From contig CACAYF010000003.1 of the NCBI GenBank assembly GCA_902536655.1, positions 1-64,000 on the forward strand: 64,000 bases of DNA. The letters are read 5' to 3'. Below are positions 31,955 to 43,859 of the stretch, in pieces. Below the pieces are notes generated by a model that was given only the letters and a program-made list of their open reading frames with translations, searched no databases and was not told the origin of the DNA. The DNA is from an uncultured Alphaproteobacteria bacterium (GTDB lineage: Bacteria; Pseudomonadota; Alphaproteobacteria; Methylaequorales; Methylaequoraceae). Within the stretch, counting starts at the first letter, position 1. Every line of letters begins with the position of its first letter. The position numbers were made by a program, and so were the translations under genes.

Positions 31955-33715
31955 ATGATGAAAAAGTTATCAGGCGCAAGAATAGTCATTGAAGCATTAA
32001 TCCAAGAAAATGTTAAAGTAATTTTCGGTTATCCAGGAGGTGCTGTTCTTCCAATTTATGATGAGTTGTTTAAACAGAATAAAATAAGGCATATTCTTGT
32101 AAGACATGAACAAGCAGCCGTTCACGCTGCTGAGGGCTACGCAAGATCAACTGGTAAAGTAGGTGTTGTCTTAGTAACGTCTGGTCCAGGAGCTACTAAT
32201 ACGGTTACAGGTTTAACAGATGCTATGATGGATTCAGTTCCAGTAGTTTGTATTTCTGGTCAAGTTCCTACACATATGATAGGCAATGATGCTTTTCAGG
32301 AGGCTGATATTGTAGGCATAACCAGACCGTGTACAAAACACAATTACTTGGTAAAAGAAATATCAAAGTTAGCTGAGTCAATTCATTCTGCATTTCATAT
32401 TGCCAAGAACGGTAGACCCGGTCCCGTTTTAGTTGATATACCCAAAGATATACAAACATTTGAAACAAAATATGGAGGAAAAAAGCATACAAAAAGTGTT
32501 ACATTTTATAAACCCAACACAAAACCGTCACTCGACACAATTGTTAAGTTTGTAAGTCTTCTAGAAAAATCAAAGAAACCGATTTTTTACGTTGGGGGAG
32601 GTGTTATAAACTCTGGATCAAGAGCTTCTCTATACCTGAAGAAGTTACTAAAAATAACTGGTTATCCATGCACACAAACACTTATGGGTCTTGGAGCAAC
32701 CCCAACTTCAGACGATCAGTTTATAGGAATGTTGGGTATGCACGGAACGTACGAGGCTAATTTATCCATGAATAAATCAGACTTGATGATTTGTATTGGG
32801 GCTAGATTTGACGATAGAATAACGGGAAAAGTTTCTGGCTTTTCTCCAAAATCAAAGAAAGTTCACCTAGATATAGATGCATCTTCATTTAATAAAAGTG
32901 TAAACGTTGACCTTTTGATTCAGGGAGATTTATCTAAAATATTAGAAATGACTCTCAAACATATTGAAAATAAAAGAATATCCTTTAGCAAAGAAAAAAT
33001 ATCTGCATGGTGGAATCAAATTAATAAATGGAGAGCAAAGAATTGCTTAAATTATAAGAATTCTAGATCAATCATTAAACCACAGTATGCATTACAAAGA
33101 CTAGATTCTCTGACTAAACATTTAGATCCATTTATAACAACCGAAGTTGGTCAGCATCAAATGTGGGCTGCTCAATTTCTAACATTTAATAAACCTAAAC
33201 ATTGGATGACGTCAGGTGGGTTAGGTACGATGGGTTATGGATTGCCTGCAGCTATGGGTGTGCAGATTGCACATCCAAATGATTTAGTTATAGATGTTGC
33301 TGGTGAAGCCTCCATACTTATGAACATCCAAGAAATGTCAACAATTAAACAGTATAGATTGCCTGTAAAAATTTTTATTCTTAATAATCATTACATGGGT
33401 ATGGTCAGACAATGGCAAGAGCTACTTCATGGGAATAGACTTTCAGAGTCATATATGGATTCACTTCCAGATTTTGTAAAACTTGCTGAATCATTTGGAG
33501 CAACAGGACTTCGTGTTAGCAAACCTGGAGAAATGGATGATCTAATAAAAGAAATGATCAAAATAAAAGGACCAGTAATATGCGATGTCGTGGTCGACCC
33601 AAAAGAAAATTGTTTCCCAATGATACCTTCAGGATCTACACATGACCAAATGCTTCTTGGTCCGAATGATAAATTAGAAGGAGAAATTTCAGAAGAAGGA
33701 ATGGTTCTTGTTTAG
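31955..33715 (+). CDS. ilvB: acetolactate synthase large subunit
   Basis: ThDP-dependent synthase making acetolactate or acetohydroxybutyrate, first step of Val/Leu/Ile synthesis. 586 residues, with [36 protein letters not shown] (catalytic Glu), [29 protein letters not shown], the ThDP-binding region [33 protein letters not shown] and CVVD-like C-terminal [14 protein letters not shown]. First gene of ilvB-ilvH-ilvC-leuA, spacing 9-12 nt. The start may be ATG 31955 or the next ATG 31958. No leader-peptide attenuator is visible upstream. Confidence 0.97.
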   Translation: [586 protein letters not shown]

Positions 33716-33724
33716 TATGCTGTA

Positions 33725-34237
33725 ATGACAGAATCTCATTCCAAACATATTCTCTCAATTATGGTTGATAACGAACCAGGAGTTTTGGCAAGGATTGTAG
33801 GGCTTTTTTCTGGAAGAGGATATAATATTGAAAGTTTATCTGTATCAGAAGTTGATTCTGATAAATTTCTTTCTAGAGTAACTATTGTAACTTCAGGAAC
33901 AAAAAATATTGTAGATCAAATTAAAGCTCAAGTAAGAAAACTCATTCCTGTTCACAATTTAATAGATATAACGGAGTTAAAAAGTTTTCTAGGTAAAGAG
34001 TTGATTTTAATGAAATTGGATATAAAACAGAAAACAGTTTTAAATATCTACAAATATATTAAAAATATTGGAGCGAAGATTTTATTTGAGGATAAAACTG
34101 TTATAATAATAGAATTTTCAGGCACCCCAACTGAAATTTCCAGTTTGATAAAAAAAATGAAGGTGTATAATATTGTTGAGTTAACCAGATCGGGCTTAGT
34201 ATCAATGGCACTAGGTAAAGATTACATAAGAAGATAA
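33725..34237 (+). CDS. ilvH: acetolactate synthase regulatory subunit
   Basis: 170 residues with an N-terminal ACT domain (HILSIMVDNEPGVLARIVGLFSGRGYNIESLSV) that binds valine for feedback inhibition, and the C-terminal IlvH domain with LTRSGLVSMALGKDYIRR. It forms the holoenzyme with IlvB encoded 9 nt upstream. Length is typical of the family. Confidence 0.97.
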   Translation: MTESHSKHILSIMVDNEPGVLARIVGLFSGRGYNIESLSVSEVDSDKFLSRVTIVTSGTKNIVDQIKAQVRKLIPVHNLIDITELKSFLGKELILMKLDIKQKTVLNIYKYIKNIGAKILFEDKTVIIIEFSGTPTEISSLIKKMKVYNIVELTRSGLVSMALGKDYIRR

Positions 34238-35266
<1,029 letters not shown>

Positions 35267-35278
35267 TATCTAATAAGC

Positions 35279-36859
35279 ATGAAAAAGAATAAAATAATAA
35301 TTTTTGATACCACCTTGAGAGATGGGGAGCAATCAGCTGGTGCTTCGATGTCTATCGAAGATAAAATGGAGATCGCAACTAAACTTAATGAAATGAAAGT
35401 TGATATTATTGAAGCTGGATTTCCGTTTGCGTCCAAAGGTGATTTTCAAGCAGTAAAAAAAGTATCTGAGATATCTACTCATTCAATTATATGTGGTCTA
35501 GCCAGATCTCAGGATAAAGATATAGATGCTGCTGGTGAAGCACTTGCGCAGGCAGAAAGAAAAAGGATACATACCTTTATTTCCACAAGTGATTTACATA
35601 TGAAATATAAGCTTAGAATGTCAAAGAAAGAGGTGCTTGAATCTATAAAGAAAAGTATCGCAAGAGCCTCAAAATATACTTCTGACATCGAGTGGTCACC
35701 CGAAGATGCTTCAAGGACTAACCTCGACTTTCTCTACAAAAGTATTGAAGTAGCAATTAGCTCTGGTGCAACAACAATTAATATTCCAGATACAGTGGGT
35801 TATGCTATACCGAAAGAGTTTGCATCTTTAATTAAAAAAATTAAAAATAATGTTTCAAACATTGATAAGGCCGTAATTTCAGTTCATTGTCACAACGATC
35901 TAGGCCTGGCAGTTTCAAATTCTTTGTCTGCTATAATAGAAGGAGCAAGACAGGTTGAGTGTACGGTAAATGGAATTGGTGAAAGAGCTGGTAATGCTGC
36001 ATTAGAAGAAATAGTAATGTGTCTTAAGACAAGAGCTGACAAACTCCCTTTTTATACGGATATTAATACTAAGAAAATAACTGTTATATCTCATCTTGTA
36101 TCAACAATAACTGGTTTTCCGGTTCAACCAAATAAAGCAATAGTTGGAAAGAATGCCTTTGCTCACGAATCAGGAATTCATCAAGATGGAATGTTAAAAA
36201 ATGCTAATACTTATGAAATTATTACACCAGAATCAATAGGACTATCCTCCTCTGAATTAGTCTTGGGCAAACATTCGGGAAGACATGCATTCAAAGTTAA
36301 ACTAAGTGAATTAGGATATGACTTTGATGAAAGAAATATCAATAAACTTTTTAAGCAGTTTAAAAATTTAGCTGATAAGAAAAAGCAAGTTTTTGAAGAA
36401 GATTTATATGCAATAGTTGATAGCGAAAAGAATTTTCAGAAAAAGATGCCTATAGATTTAATCGATCTTTCTTTAAAGTGTGGTCAGGGAAAAAATTCGG
36501 AAGCAAAATTAAAATTAGAAATTTTTGGAGAAAAGAAAGTAATTAAGAAAGTTGGGAATGGACCAATTGACGCAATTTTTAACGCCTTAAAAGCTTTAAT
36601 TCCAAATAAGGCTAATTTGATTGTTTATCAGGTTAATGCAATCACAAAAGGTACAGATGCTCAAGCTGAAGTAAATGTAAGGCTAGAGGAAAAGTTAATA
36701 TCAGTCCAAGGTCAAGGCAGCGATGTTGACACAATGGTTGCGTCTGCAAAAGCTTACATAAATGCAATGAACAAGCTCATATTGAAAAGAAAAAAAGCTG
36801 ATGATTCAAAATCAGTTTTACAAACATCAAACGAGAAACTTGATAAGCATGTGATTTAA
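35279..36859 (+). CDS. leuA: 2-isopropylmalate synthase
   Basis: 526 residues. HMGL-like TIM barrel starting FDTTLRDGEQSAGASMS, with HCHNDLGLAVSNSL (metal-binding His) and GERAGNAALEE. A communication region (GIHQDGMLKN) follows, then the C-terminal leucine-binding regulatory domain (about 400-510, GNGPIDAIFNALKALI, AEVNVRLEEKLISVQGQG). First committed step of leucine synthesis; fits the preceding ilv genes in one operon with a 12-nt gap. Confidence 0.97.
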   Translation: MKKNKIIIFDTTLRDGEQSAGASMSIEDKMEIATKLNEMKVDIIEAGFPFASKGDFQAVKKVSEISTHSIICGLARSQDKDIDAAGEALAQAERKRIHTFISTSDLHMKYKLRMSKKEVLESIKKSIARASKYTSDIEWSPEDASRTNLDFLYKSIEVAISSGATTINIPDTVGYAIPKEFASLIKKIKNNVSNIDKAVISVHCHNDLGLAVSNSLSAIIEGARQVECTVNGIGERAGNAALEEIVMCLKTRADKLPFYTDINTKKITVISHLVSTITGFPVQPNKAIVGKNAFAHESGIHQDGMLKNANTYEIITPESIGLSSSELVLGKHSGRHAFKVKLSELGYDFDERNINKLFKQFKNLADKKKQVFEEDLYAIVDSEKNFQKKMPIDLIDLSLKCGQGKNSEAKLKLEIFGEKKVIKKVGNGPIDAIFNALKALIPNKANLIVYQVNAITKGTDAQAEVNVRLEEKLISVQGQGSDVDTMVASAKAYINAMNKLILKRKKADDSKSVLQTSNEKLDKHVI

Positions 36860-36897
36860 TTTATTGATTTTTGTGAATTTTGCATGTAAAAAATTAA

Positions 36898-37944
<1,047 letters not shown>

Positions 37945-37947
37945 ATT

Positions 37948-38787
37948 ATGATTTACAAGTCGTCTTTTGGAAGGGGATTTAACTCCAGTATTCTTAACAG
38001 TTATGTCTTGAGTGTATTTCTTTGTATTTCATTTTCAATAACACTTTTTGTACTTTCAGTAATGGATGCAAAATCAATTAAGTTCTTTAGATTTGCAACA
38101 ATTTCTATTTGTAAACCAATATTCATTGCAGTGGGTAAGCCCTTTCAAATGTTTAACGATTCATTAATTTATCTTCGTGAAATCAAGCTCGCAAAAGATA
38201 TAAATGAAGAATTATTAAAAGAAAACAAAAGATTAGTTAACGAATTGGACAAAAAAAATTTTTTGTTACTTGAAAATCACAGATTGAAAAATTTATTGAA
38301 AATCAAAGAGGTTGATTATGTAAAAAAAATAACCGCAAGAATTTTAATTGATGCTTATAAAGATGCTGGATCTTTGATTTACATAGACGCTGGAAAAAGA
38401 GATGGCTTAAAAATTAACGATGCTGTTTTTAATGAAAAAGGTTTATTGGGAAGAGTAATAGAGTTAGGACAAAATTCTTCAAAAGTTCTTACGATTTTTG
38501 ATGAAAATTCTATTCTTCCAGTTGTATCAGTCAACTCAAAAAAATCTTTTTTTTTACAAGGAGGAAATAAAAGATTAGAGCTTAAGCACATTGAAAAAAA
38601 ATTTGACCTCAAACATGGTGAAATTGTGCTTTCAACAGATGCTGCAGGATATTTTAAGGAAGGAATCAAAATTGGAAGAGTTTTTAAGACTTTAAACGAA
38701 GTTTTTGTTATACCATTTGCAAAAAAAACAGACTCTATTTACGTTAATGTTTTGATCTATAATTACAATAATGTATTTCAGGATTAG
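37948..38787 (+). CDS. mreC: rod shape-determining protein MreC
   Basis: 279 residues with one N-terminal helix (about 17-38) and a coiled coil (about 68-105, LAKDINEELLKENKRLVNEL). The periplasmic beta domain contains ARILIDAYKDAGSLIYIDAGKRDGLKINDAVFNEKGLLGRVIEL, the family core. MreC links MreB to PBP2 and RodA. It starts 4 nt after the mreB stop. Confidence 0.95.
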   Translation: MIYKSSFGRGFNSSILNSYVLSVFLCISFSITLFVLSVMDAKSIKFFRFATISICKPIFIAVGKPFQMFNDSLIYLREIKLAKDINEELLKENKRLVNELDKKNFLLLENHRLKNLLKIKEVDYVKKITARILIDAYKDAGSLIYIDAGKRDGLKINDAVFNEKGLLGRVIELGQNSSKVLTIFDENSILPVVSVNSKKSFFLQGGNKRLELKHIEKKFDLKHGEIVLSTDAAGYFKEGIKIGRVFKTLNEVFVIPFAKKTDSIYVNVLIYNYNNVFQD

Positions 38788-38798
38788 GTAGACTATTT

Positions 38799-39296
38799 AT
38801 GTTAAATAATTTATTGTTAAAATCCATTCCCTACGTATTTGTTCTATTTTTCATTTTTTTCGAATTTACACCTAATTATTTTTTTCAAGAAGAAATAATA
38901 AAACCTTATATGTTCTTTACAATTCTTTTTTGTTGGGTACGTTCTAACTTTAAACAATTCTCACCCATATCAATTTTTTTTCTAACTACACTTTATGACC
39001 TTATACAAGGAGGGATTGTTGGCATTACTTGTTTATTTTTTTTACTACTGCATTATTCTCAGAGAAGAAAATTTAACGATTTAATATCAAATGATTTTAA
39101 GGAAACATGGTTTAAGTTCATACTCAATTTTACAACATATGTATTCATAATTTCGTTGACAATAATTTTCTTCAACGAGAATAAAATTGTTTTAAAAAAT
39201 CTAGCTCTTAGTTATATTTTTAGTATTGTGATGTTTCCTCTATTCTTTTTTATTGTGGACAAACTTAGTTACAGATTTAGAATTTATAATGAGTAG
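38799..39296 (+). CDS. mreD: rod shape-determining protein MreD
   Basis: 165 residues, about five transmembrane helices, in the expected position between mreC and mrdA. Sequence conservation in MreD is low; the visible TLYDLIQGGIVGITCLFFLL matches the loop-plus-helix pattern (D-L-x-x-G-x-x-G) of the family. Its end overlaps the mrdA start by 8 nt. Confidence 0.85.
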   Translation: MLNNLLLKSIPYVFVLFFIFFEFTPNYFFQEEIIKPYMFFTILFCWVRSNFKQFSPISIFFLTTLYDLIQGGIVGITCLFFLLLHYSQRRKFNDLISNDFKETWFKFILNFTTYVFIISLTIIFFNENKIVLKNLALSYIFSIVMFPLFFFIVDKLSYRFRIYNE

Positions 39297-41058
39297 AGAA
39301 GTAAATTTCGAAAAAAAAATTAAGAGAAGAACTCTTATACTTGGACTCTCAAAAACTTTTTTCACTTTTTTAGTTTTCGGAAAACTTTTTTATTTACAAA
39401 TTCTTCAAAAATCTAAATATGGAAAATTATCTGATACAAACAGAATCAAATTAAAAATTGTCTATCCAGAAAGGGGAACAATTTTTGATTTATATGGTAG
39501 GCCTATTGCCTCCAATAGAATAGATTATCAATTAAGTATATTTAAGGATAAGAAAAATTTAGTTAATGATTACGTAAAAAAACTTGAGGGTCATATTAAT
39601 TTTTCTGAAATGGACTTAGAATTGATTAAGAGTAACCTGAAACAACAAGATCTTTCAGATTTTATTACGATAAAAAAAAATCTAAGTTGGAATGAGCTCG
39701 AATTTTTTGAATTCATGAAAAATAAATTCCCTTTCTTAATTATAACAAAGGAAAAAGTAAGAAATTACGAAGACGATAAAATATTTTCACATGTTCTTGG
39801 CTATGTTGGTTTTAAAAAGAATGTGACTAAAAAGAAATTATCGAATCTTAAATTTGGTATTGCTGGAATTGAAAAAAAGTTAGACCCTAAGCTTTTAGGT
39901 AAAGATGGCTGGATAAAATTTGAGACGGATTCTAAAGGTTCCGTCAAAAAAGAGCTTAATAAAAAGTATGCAGTACCTGGTGCAAACATTAAAACAAATC
40001 TAATAAGTGAGATTCAAAATAAAGCGTCTAATGAAATGCGAGGAATCAGAGGTGCAGTCGTAATGATTAATTGTCAGAATGGGGGTGTAAATTGTTTGTA
40101 CTCATCACCCTCTTTTAATAATAATGAATTTAGCGACGGTGTAAGTTTAAAAAAATGGAATTTACTATTAGCTGACGAATTTAATCCTCTTCTAAACAGA
40201 TGTATTGCAGGTCTTTATTCACCTGGATCAACCTACAAATTAGTTACTGCATTGCATGCTATTGAAAATAAAAAATTTAATAAGAATAAAAAGTTTTTAT
40301 GCTCTGGGCATGTATCTTTTGGTAATAGAAAATTTCATTGTTGGAAGAAAGAGGGTCATGGATACGTAAATTTACATGAAGCTATCAAAAAATCTTGCGA
40401 TTGTTATTTTTATAACTTAGCTAAAATTTTAAATATTGATGATCTTGCTAAATTTTCAAGTTTATTTTCATATGGACAAACAACGGGCATTGATATTCCA
40501 AATGAGTTAAAAGGTATTATGCCTGATAGAAAATGGAAAATCAAAAATAGAGGTGAAAAATGGCAAAAAGGTGAAACTCTAAACACTGTTATTGGTCAAG
40601 GATTTATGTTGTCTACTCCTCTTCAAATAACATTAATGACAGCAAGAATTGCAACAGGAAAAAAAATAATACCTAGTATTATTTCAAATAAAAAAGAGTT
40701 TGAAAATTTAGATATTAATAATGAAAATTTAAAATTTATCAAATCCTCAATGTTTTCTGTTGTGAATGACAGTACTGGAACAGCATTCAATTCCAAACTA
40801 ACTGGTTATTATAAAATGGCTGGCAAGACTGGGACTTCGCAGGTAAGAAGGATAAGTTTAGAGGAGAGGGAGGATGGTGTAATTAAAAATGAAGAATTGA
40901 ATTACAAACTGAGAGATCATTCAATATTTACGTGTTTTGCACCTTTTGACAATCCAAAGTATTCACTTTCAGTAATAGCAGAACATATGGGAAGTGGGTC
41001 AAAAGTTGCTGCTCCGATTGCTAAAAGAATAATGGAATTAGCATTAAACAAATACTAA
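39289..41058 (+). CDS. mrdA: penicillin-binding protein 2 (elongation transpeptidase)
   Basis: 589 residues from the ATG at 39289 (MSREVNFEKKIKRRT); this start overlaps mreD by 8 nt, and the longer frame from 39253 lacks family similarity. One N-terminal helix, pedestal domain with YPERGTIFDLYGRPIASNR, then the transpeptidase domain. That domain has YSPGSTYKL (active-site Ser and Lys), KKSCDCYFY (SxN-type motif as SCD) and GKTGTSQ (KTG motif). Works with RodA to build lateral wall. Confidence 0.95.
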   Translation: MSREVNFEKKIKRRTLILGLSKTFFTFLVFGKLFYLQILQKSKYGKLSDTNRIKLKIVYPERGTIFDLYGRPIASNRIDYQLSIFKDKKNLVNDYVKKLEGHINFSEMDLELIKSNLKQQDLSDFITIKKNLSWNELEFFEFMKNKFPFLIITKEKVRNYEDDKIFSHVLGYVGFKKNVTKKKLSNLKFGIAGIEKKLDPKLLGKDGWIKFETDSKGSVKKELNKKYAVPGANIKTNLISEIQNKASNEMRGIRGAVVMINCQNGGVNCLYSSPSFNNNEFSDGVSLKKWNLLLADEFNPLLNRCIAGLYSPGSTYKLVTALHAIENKKFNKNKKFLCSGHVSFGNRKFHCWKKEGHGYVNLHEAIKKSCDCYFYNLAKILNIDDLAKFSSLFSYGQTTGIDIPNELKGIMPDRKWKIKNRGEKWQKGETLNTVIGQGFMLSTPLQITLMTARIATGKKIIPSIISNKKEFENLDINNENLKFIKSSMFSVVNDSTGTAFNSKLTGYYKMAGKTGTSQVRRISLEEREDGVIKNEELNYKLRDHSIFTCFAPFDNPKYSLSVIAEHMGSGSKVAAPIAKRIMELALNKY

Positions 41059-41061
41059 AAA

Positions 41062-42156
41062 ATGACAGAAATAATTATTAAATTAAAAAACTTAAATTGG
41101 CTATTCATTTTTTTGATATCTTTTTTATCCTTTGTTGGGCTTGTAATGATTTACAGTGCGACATTTGGTGAAGAATCAAAAATTTTTATTTCTCATATCT
41201 ATAAAGTTATATTTGGTTTTATTTTAATGATTTTGGTTAGTCTAATTGATGTAGGGTTTTGGAAAAAAAGAGCATATCTATTTTACATTATTGGATTAGT
41301 TTTATTATTATGGGTAACCTTTTATGGTTATCTTGGAAAGGGAGCAAGAAGATGGATCAATTTTTACGGACTTAATTTCCAACCATCTGAATTAATGAAG
41401 ATTTTCTTAATAATTACTTTAGCTAAGTTTTTTGATGAAAAGAAATTCCAAGAAACAAGAGATTATTTTTTTCTTATTCTTCCTATATTAATTGTCACAA
41501 TTCCCTTCCTCTTGGTTCTGATACAACCAGACCTTGGAACTGCAATGTTAATTTTATTTGTGAGTATTGTTATTTTTTTTGTATCAGGAATTAATTGGAA
41601 ATTTTTTGCTTTATCTGGATTACTTACAATCACAGTCACTCCGTATTTGTGGGGAGGTCTCAAAGAATATCAAAAACAAAGAATACTTACTTTATTTAAT
41701 CCTGAAAATGATCCTTTAGGATCTGGTTACCATATCATTCAGTCTCAAATTGCAATTGGTTCTGGAGGTACTTTCGGTAAAGGATGGACTAAAGGAACTC
41801 AATCTCATTTAGATTTTCTTCCTGAAAAGCATACAGATTTTATTTTTTCTATGTTAGGTGAAGAATTTGGTTTTTTAGGAACCTTATCTGTAATAGGTTT
41901 AATTTGTTTGATAACTTATATTGCATATCATGTCACCAGTAATTTTATTCACAACAACTTTAACAGAATTGTAGGATATGGCATTATAACTAATTTTTTC
42001 TTTGCTTCACTTATAAACATGTCAATGGTAATTGGAATATTACCAATTGTTGGATTACCTTTACCATTGGTTTCATACGGTGGTTCATCAATGCTGACTT
42101 ATTTTATTGGGTTTGGAATAATTTTATCTTTAGACCGTGAATCAAATTATTTATAA
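41062..42156 (+). CDS. rodA: peptidoglycan glycosyltransferase RodA
   Basis: 364 residues, about ten transmembrane helices, SEDS family. Visible conserved segments are GKGARRWINFYGLNFQPSELMKI, LIQPDLGTAMLI, GWTKGTQSHLDFLPEKHTDFIFSMLGEEFGFLG (catalytic Asp region) and GLPLPLVSYGGSSMLTYF. Polymerises lipid II with PBP2. Last gene of the rod operon; its stop overlaps the convergent AI-2E-family gene by 6 nt. Confidence 0.97.
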   Translation: MTEIIIKLKNLNWLFIFLISFLSFVGLVMIYSATFGEESKIFISHIYKVIFGFILMILVSLIDVGFWKKRAYLFYIIGLVLLLWVTFYGYLGKGARRWINFYGLNFQPSELMKIFLIITLAKFFDEKKFQETRDYFFLILPILIVTIPFLLVLIQPDLGTAMLILFVSIVIFFVSGINWKFFALSGLLTITVTPYLWGGLKEYQKQRILTLFNPENDPLGSGYHIIQSQIAIGSGGTFGKGWTKGTQSHLDFLPEKHTDFIFSMLGEEFGFLGTLSVIGLICLITYIAYHVTSNFIHNNFNRIVGYGIITNFFFASLINMSMVIGILPIVGLPLPLVSYGGSSMLTYFIGFGIILSLDRESNYL

Positions 42157-43158
42157 TTCACCACTTTCAGACAAGATGATTGCAATTTTTTTGGTTGATC
42201 TCATATTTCTTAAAATTATCAAAATAATTACTAAAAGTGGTACACTCAAAAACATTCCAGCAACTCCCCAAATTTTTCCCATTACAGCTAAGAAAATTAT
42301 CATTACCAATGGACTTATATTAAGTGTTTTACCCATTAACTTGGGTTCTAAAAAATTTCCGATGTAAATTTGAATAATTAAAAGAAGAAATAAAGTTAAA
42401 GAAGGTTCAAAAAAATTAAGAAATTGAACGGCTGAAAAAATAAATGGTAAAAGAACAGATAAAAGAGATCCTATAAAAGGAATAAAGTTTAGAAAGAAAG
42501 AGAAAATACCAAAAGTCGGAGCTAAATCGTTTTCTAAAAAGAAAAGAATTATGAAAGTAAAAATTCCAGTTAAAAAACTTGTAATGGTTTTGAGTTGGAA
42601 ATAAAAAAAAATATCGTAATTAATTTTGTTGAGAACTTTAATGTTTGAAGAACTCAAAACAGAATTCAATTTTTTTTTCAAATGATTTTCTTCAAAAATT
42701 AAAAAAATAATGAAAATTATTACAAAAGCGAAGTTGCCGGCAAATGAAGATAGACTATTCAAGATATTTGAAAAAATTGTTATCATGTCGAATGAACCAA
42801 AAAAATCATTTTCTTCCATTAACAAATTAAAGGGTTTTTTCGATAAGTATGATAATATTTTTTCAAAGTTATCTTGGTACATATTTGATTTCTCAAGGAC
42901 TGTATTAATATTTAATTCAAGAATTACCCATAAAAAATAAGAAAAAATAGAAATTGTGAACAGCATTATACCCATAGCGTTAAATTTACTTAAGCTAACT
43001 CTAAACTTTGAATTAATTGATAAAAGTAATTTATTAGTTAGAGACTTAATTACTAAATAAAAAAACAGTGCTAAAAACAGTGGGAGAAAAATAAATTTCC
43101 CAAGATAAAAAATTATAAATAAAAATAAAAAAAATAAAATAACAGAACTAGACTTCAT
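42151..43158 (-). CDS. AI-2E/PerM-family membrane transporter
   Basis: 335 residues with about eight hydrophobic helices. The C-terminal part contains FGIFSFFLNFIPFIGSLLSVLLPFIFSAVQF, then IGNFLEPKLMGKTLNISPLVMI, the highly conserved FLEP-x-LMGK signature of the family. Members are putative exporters or antiporters of uncertain substrate. It starts 2 nt after the lipoprotein gene, so it is the distal member of the 45.7-42.2 kb minus-strand operon. Confidence 0.9.
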   Translation of the reverse strand: MKSSSVILFFLFLFIIFYLGKFIFLPLFLALFFYLVIKSLTNKLLLSINSKFRVSLSKFNAMGIMLFTISIFSYFLWVILELNINTVLEKSNMYQDNFEKILSYLSKKPFNLLMEENDFFGSFDMITIFSNILNSLSSFAGNFAFVIIFIIFLIFEENHLKKKLNSVLSSSNIKVLNKINYDIFFYFQLKTITSFLTGIFTFIILFFLENDLAPTFGIFSFFLNFIPFIGSLLSVLLPFIFSAVQFLNFFEPSLTLFLLLIIQIYIGNFLEPKLMGKTLNISPLVMIIFLAVMGKIWGVAGMFLSVPLLVIILIILRNMRSTKKIAIILSESGEL

Positions 43159-43160
43159 TT

Positions 43161-43856
43161 TTAATTTTCTTTAAAGCCTTCCAAAACTTGTGTCATCTTT
43201 GTTGTTCCAAATAAATCTGAATCTGTTTTCTCAACCCTAACACTTTTTATTAATCCAACTCCTTTAGCATACCACTCCTCAGACAAAATATTTATAGCGA
43301 TTGAACCGATTTCGCTATCACCTATAAATTTAGTATTTCCAATACCTCTAATTAAGATGCAGTTGCGAAATTTACCAGTTGGTGTGGAAATAATTTCATC
43401 TGTTGAAATTATCTCATAATCTATCATAAAGTTTGTTGTAGCTCTGTAATCGTAGTAAGGATATCTTTTAAGTATTAAATATGTTTTGCTATCTACTGAC
43501 CATTTTTTCCCAATTTTAATTGGGGATGGAAGCACCATTCTTTCTCGTTTCTCTTTATTAATATTTTGGTCTTTTGCAAAAGCAAAACCACTTCTGAAGA
43601 TACCATTTTTTTTATGCTTATAAAAGAATATGGAACCGTCCTCTCGAAGAAATGGATAAAACGATTCCTTTTTTCCTTCTAATTCTAATTTTTTTTTACC
43701 TAATGATAGATTTATCTTTTTATATATAGTTTTTTTATCAACTTCAGGTTCAATTTCTATTTTATAAGACCAAGATTTAATTTTTCCTAATGGAAAGTAA
43801 GTATGATTATTTTCTGAACATCCAATTAAGATAAAAAGAAATAATATATATTTCAT
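43161..43856 (-). CDS. uncharacterised lipoprotein of the ExbB/ExbD-like operon
   Basis: 231 residues starting MKYILFLFILIGCSENN, a lipoprotein signal with lipobox LIGC. The mature part is beta-rich, with WSYKIEIEPEV, GIFRSGFAFAKD, a repeat-like TYLILKRYPYYDYRATTNFMIDYEI and TPTGKFRNCILIRG. The last pattern resembles DUF3108-type proteins (periplasmic beta sandwich), but the match is tentative. 3 nt from the upstream gene. Confidence 0.7.
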   Translation of the reverse strand: MKYILFLFILIGCSENNHTYFPLGKIKSWSYKIEIEPEVDKKTIYKKINLSLGKKKLELEGKKESFYPFLREDGSIFFYKHKKNGIFRSGFAFAKDQNINKEKRERMVLPSPIKIGKKWSVDSKTYLILKRYPYYDYRATTNFMIDYEIISTDEIISTPTGKFRNCILIRGIGNTKFIGDSEIGSIAINILSEEWYAKGVGLIKSVRVEKTDSDLFGTTKMTQVLEGFKEN

Positions 43857-43859
43857 TAT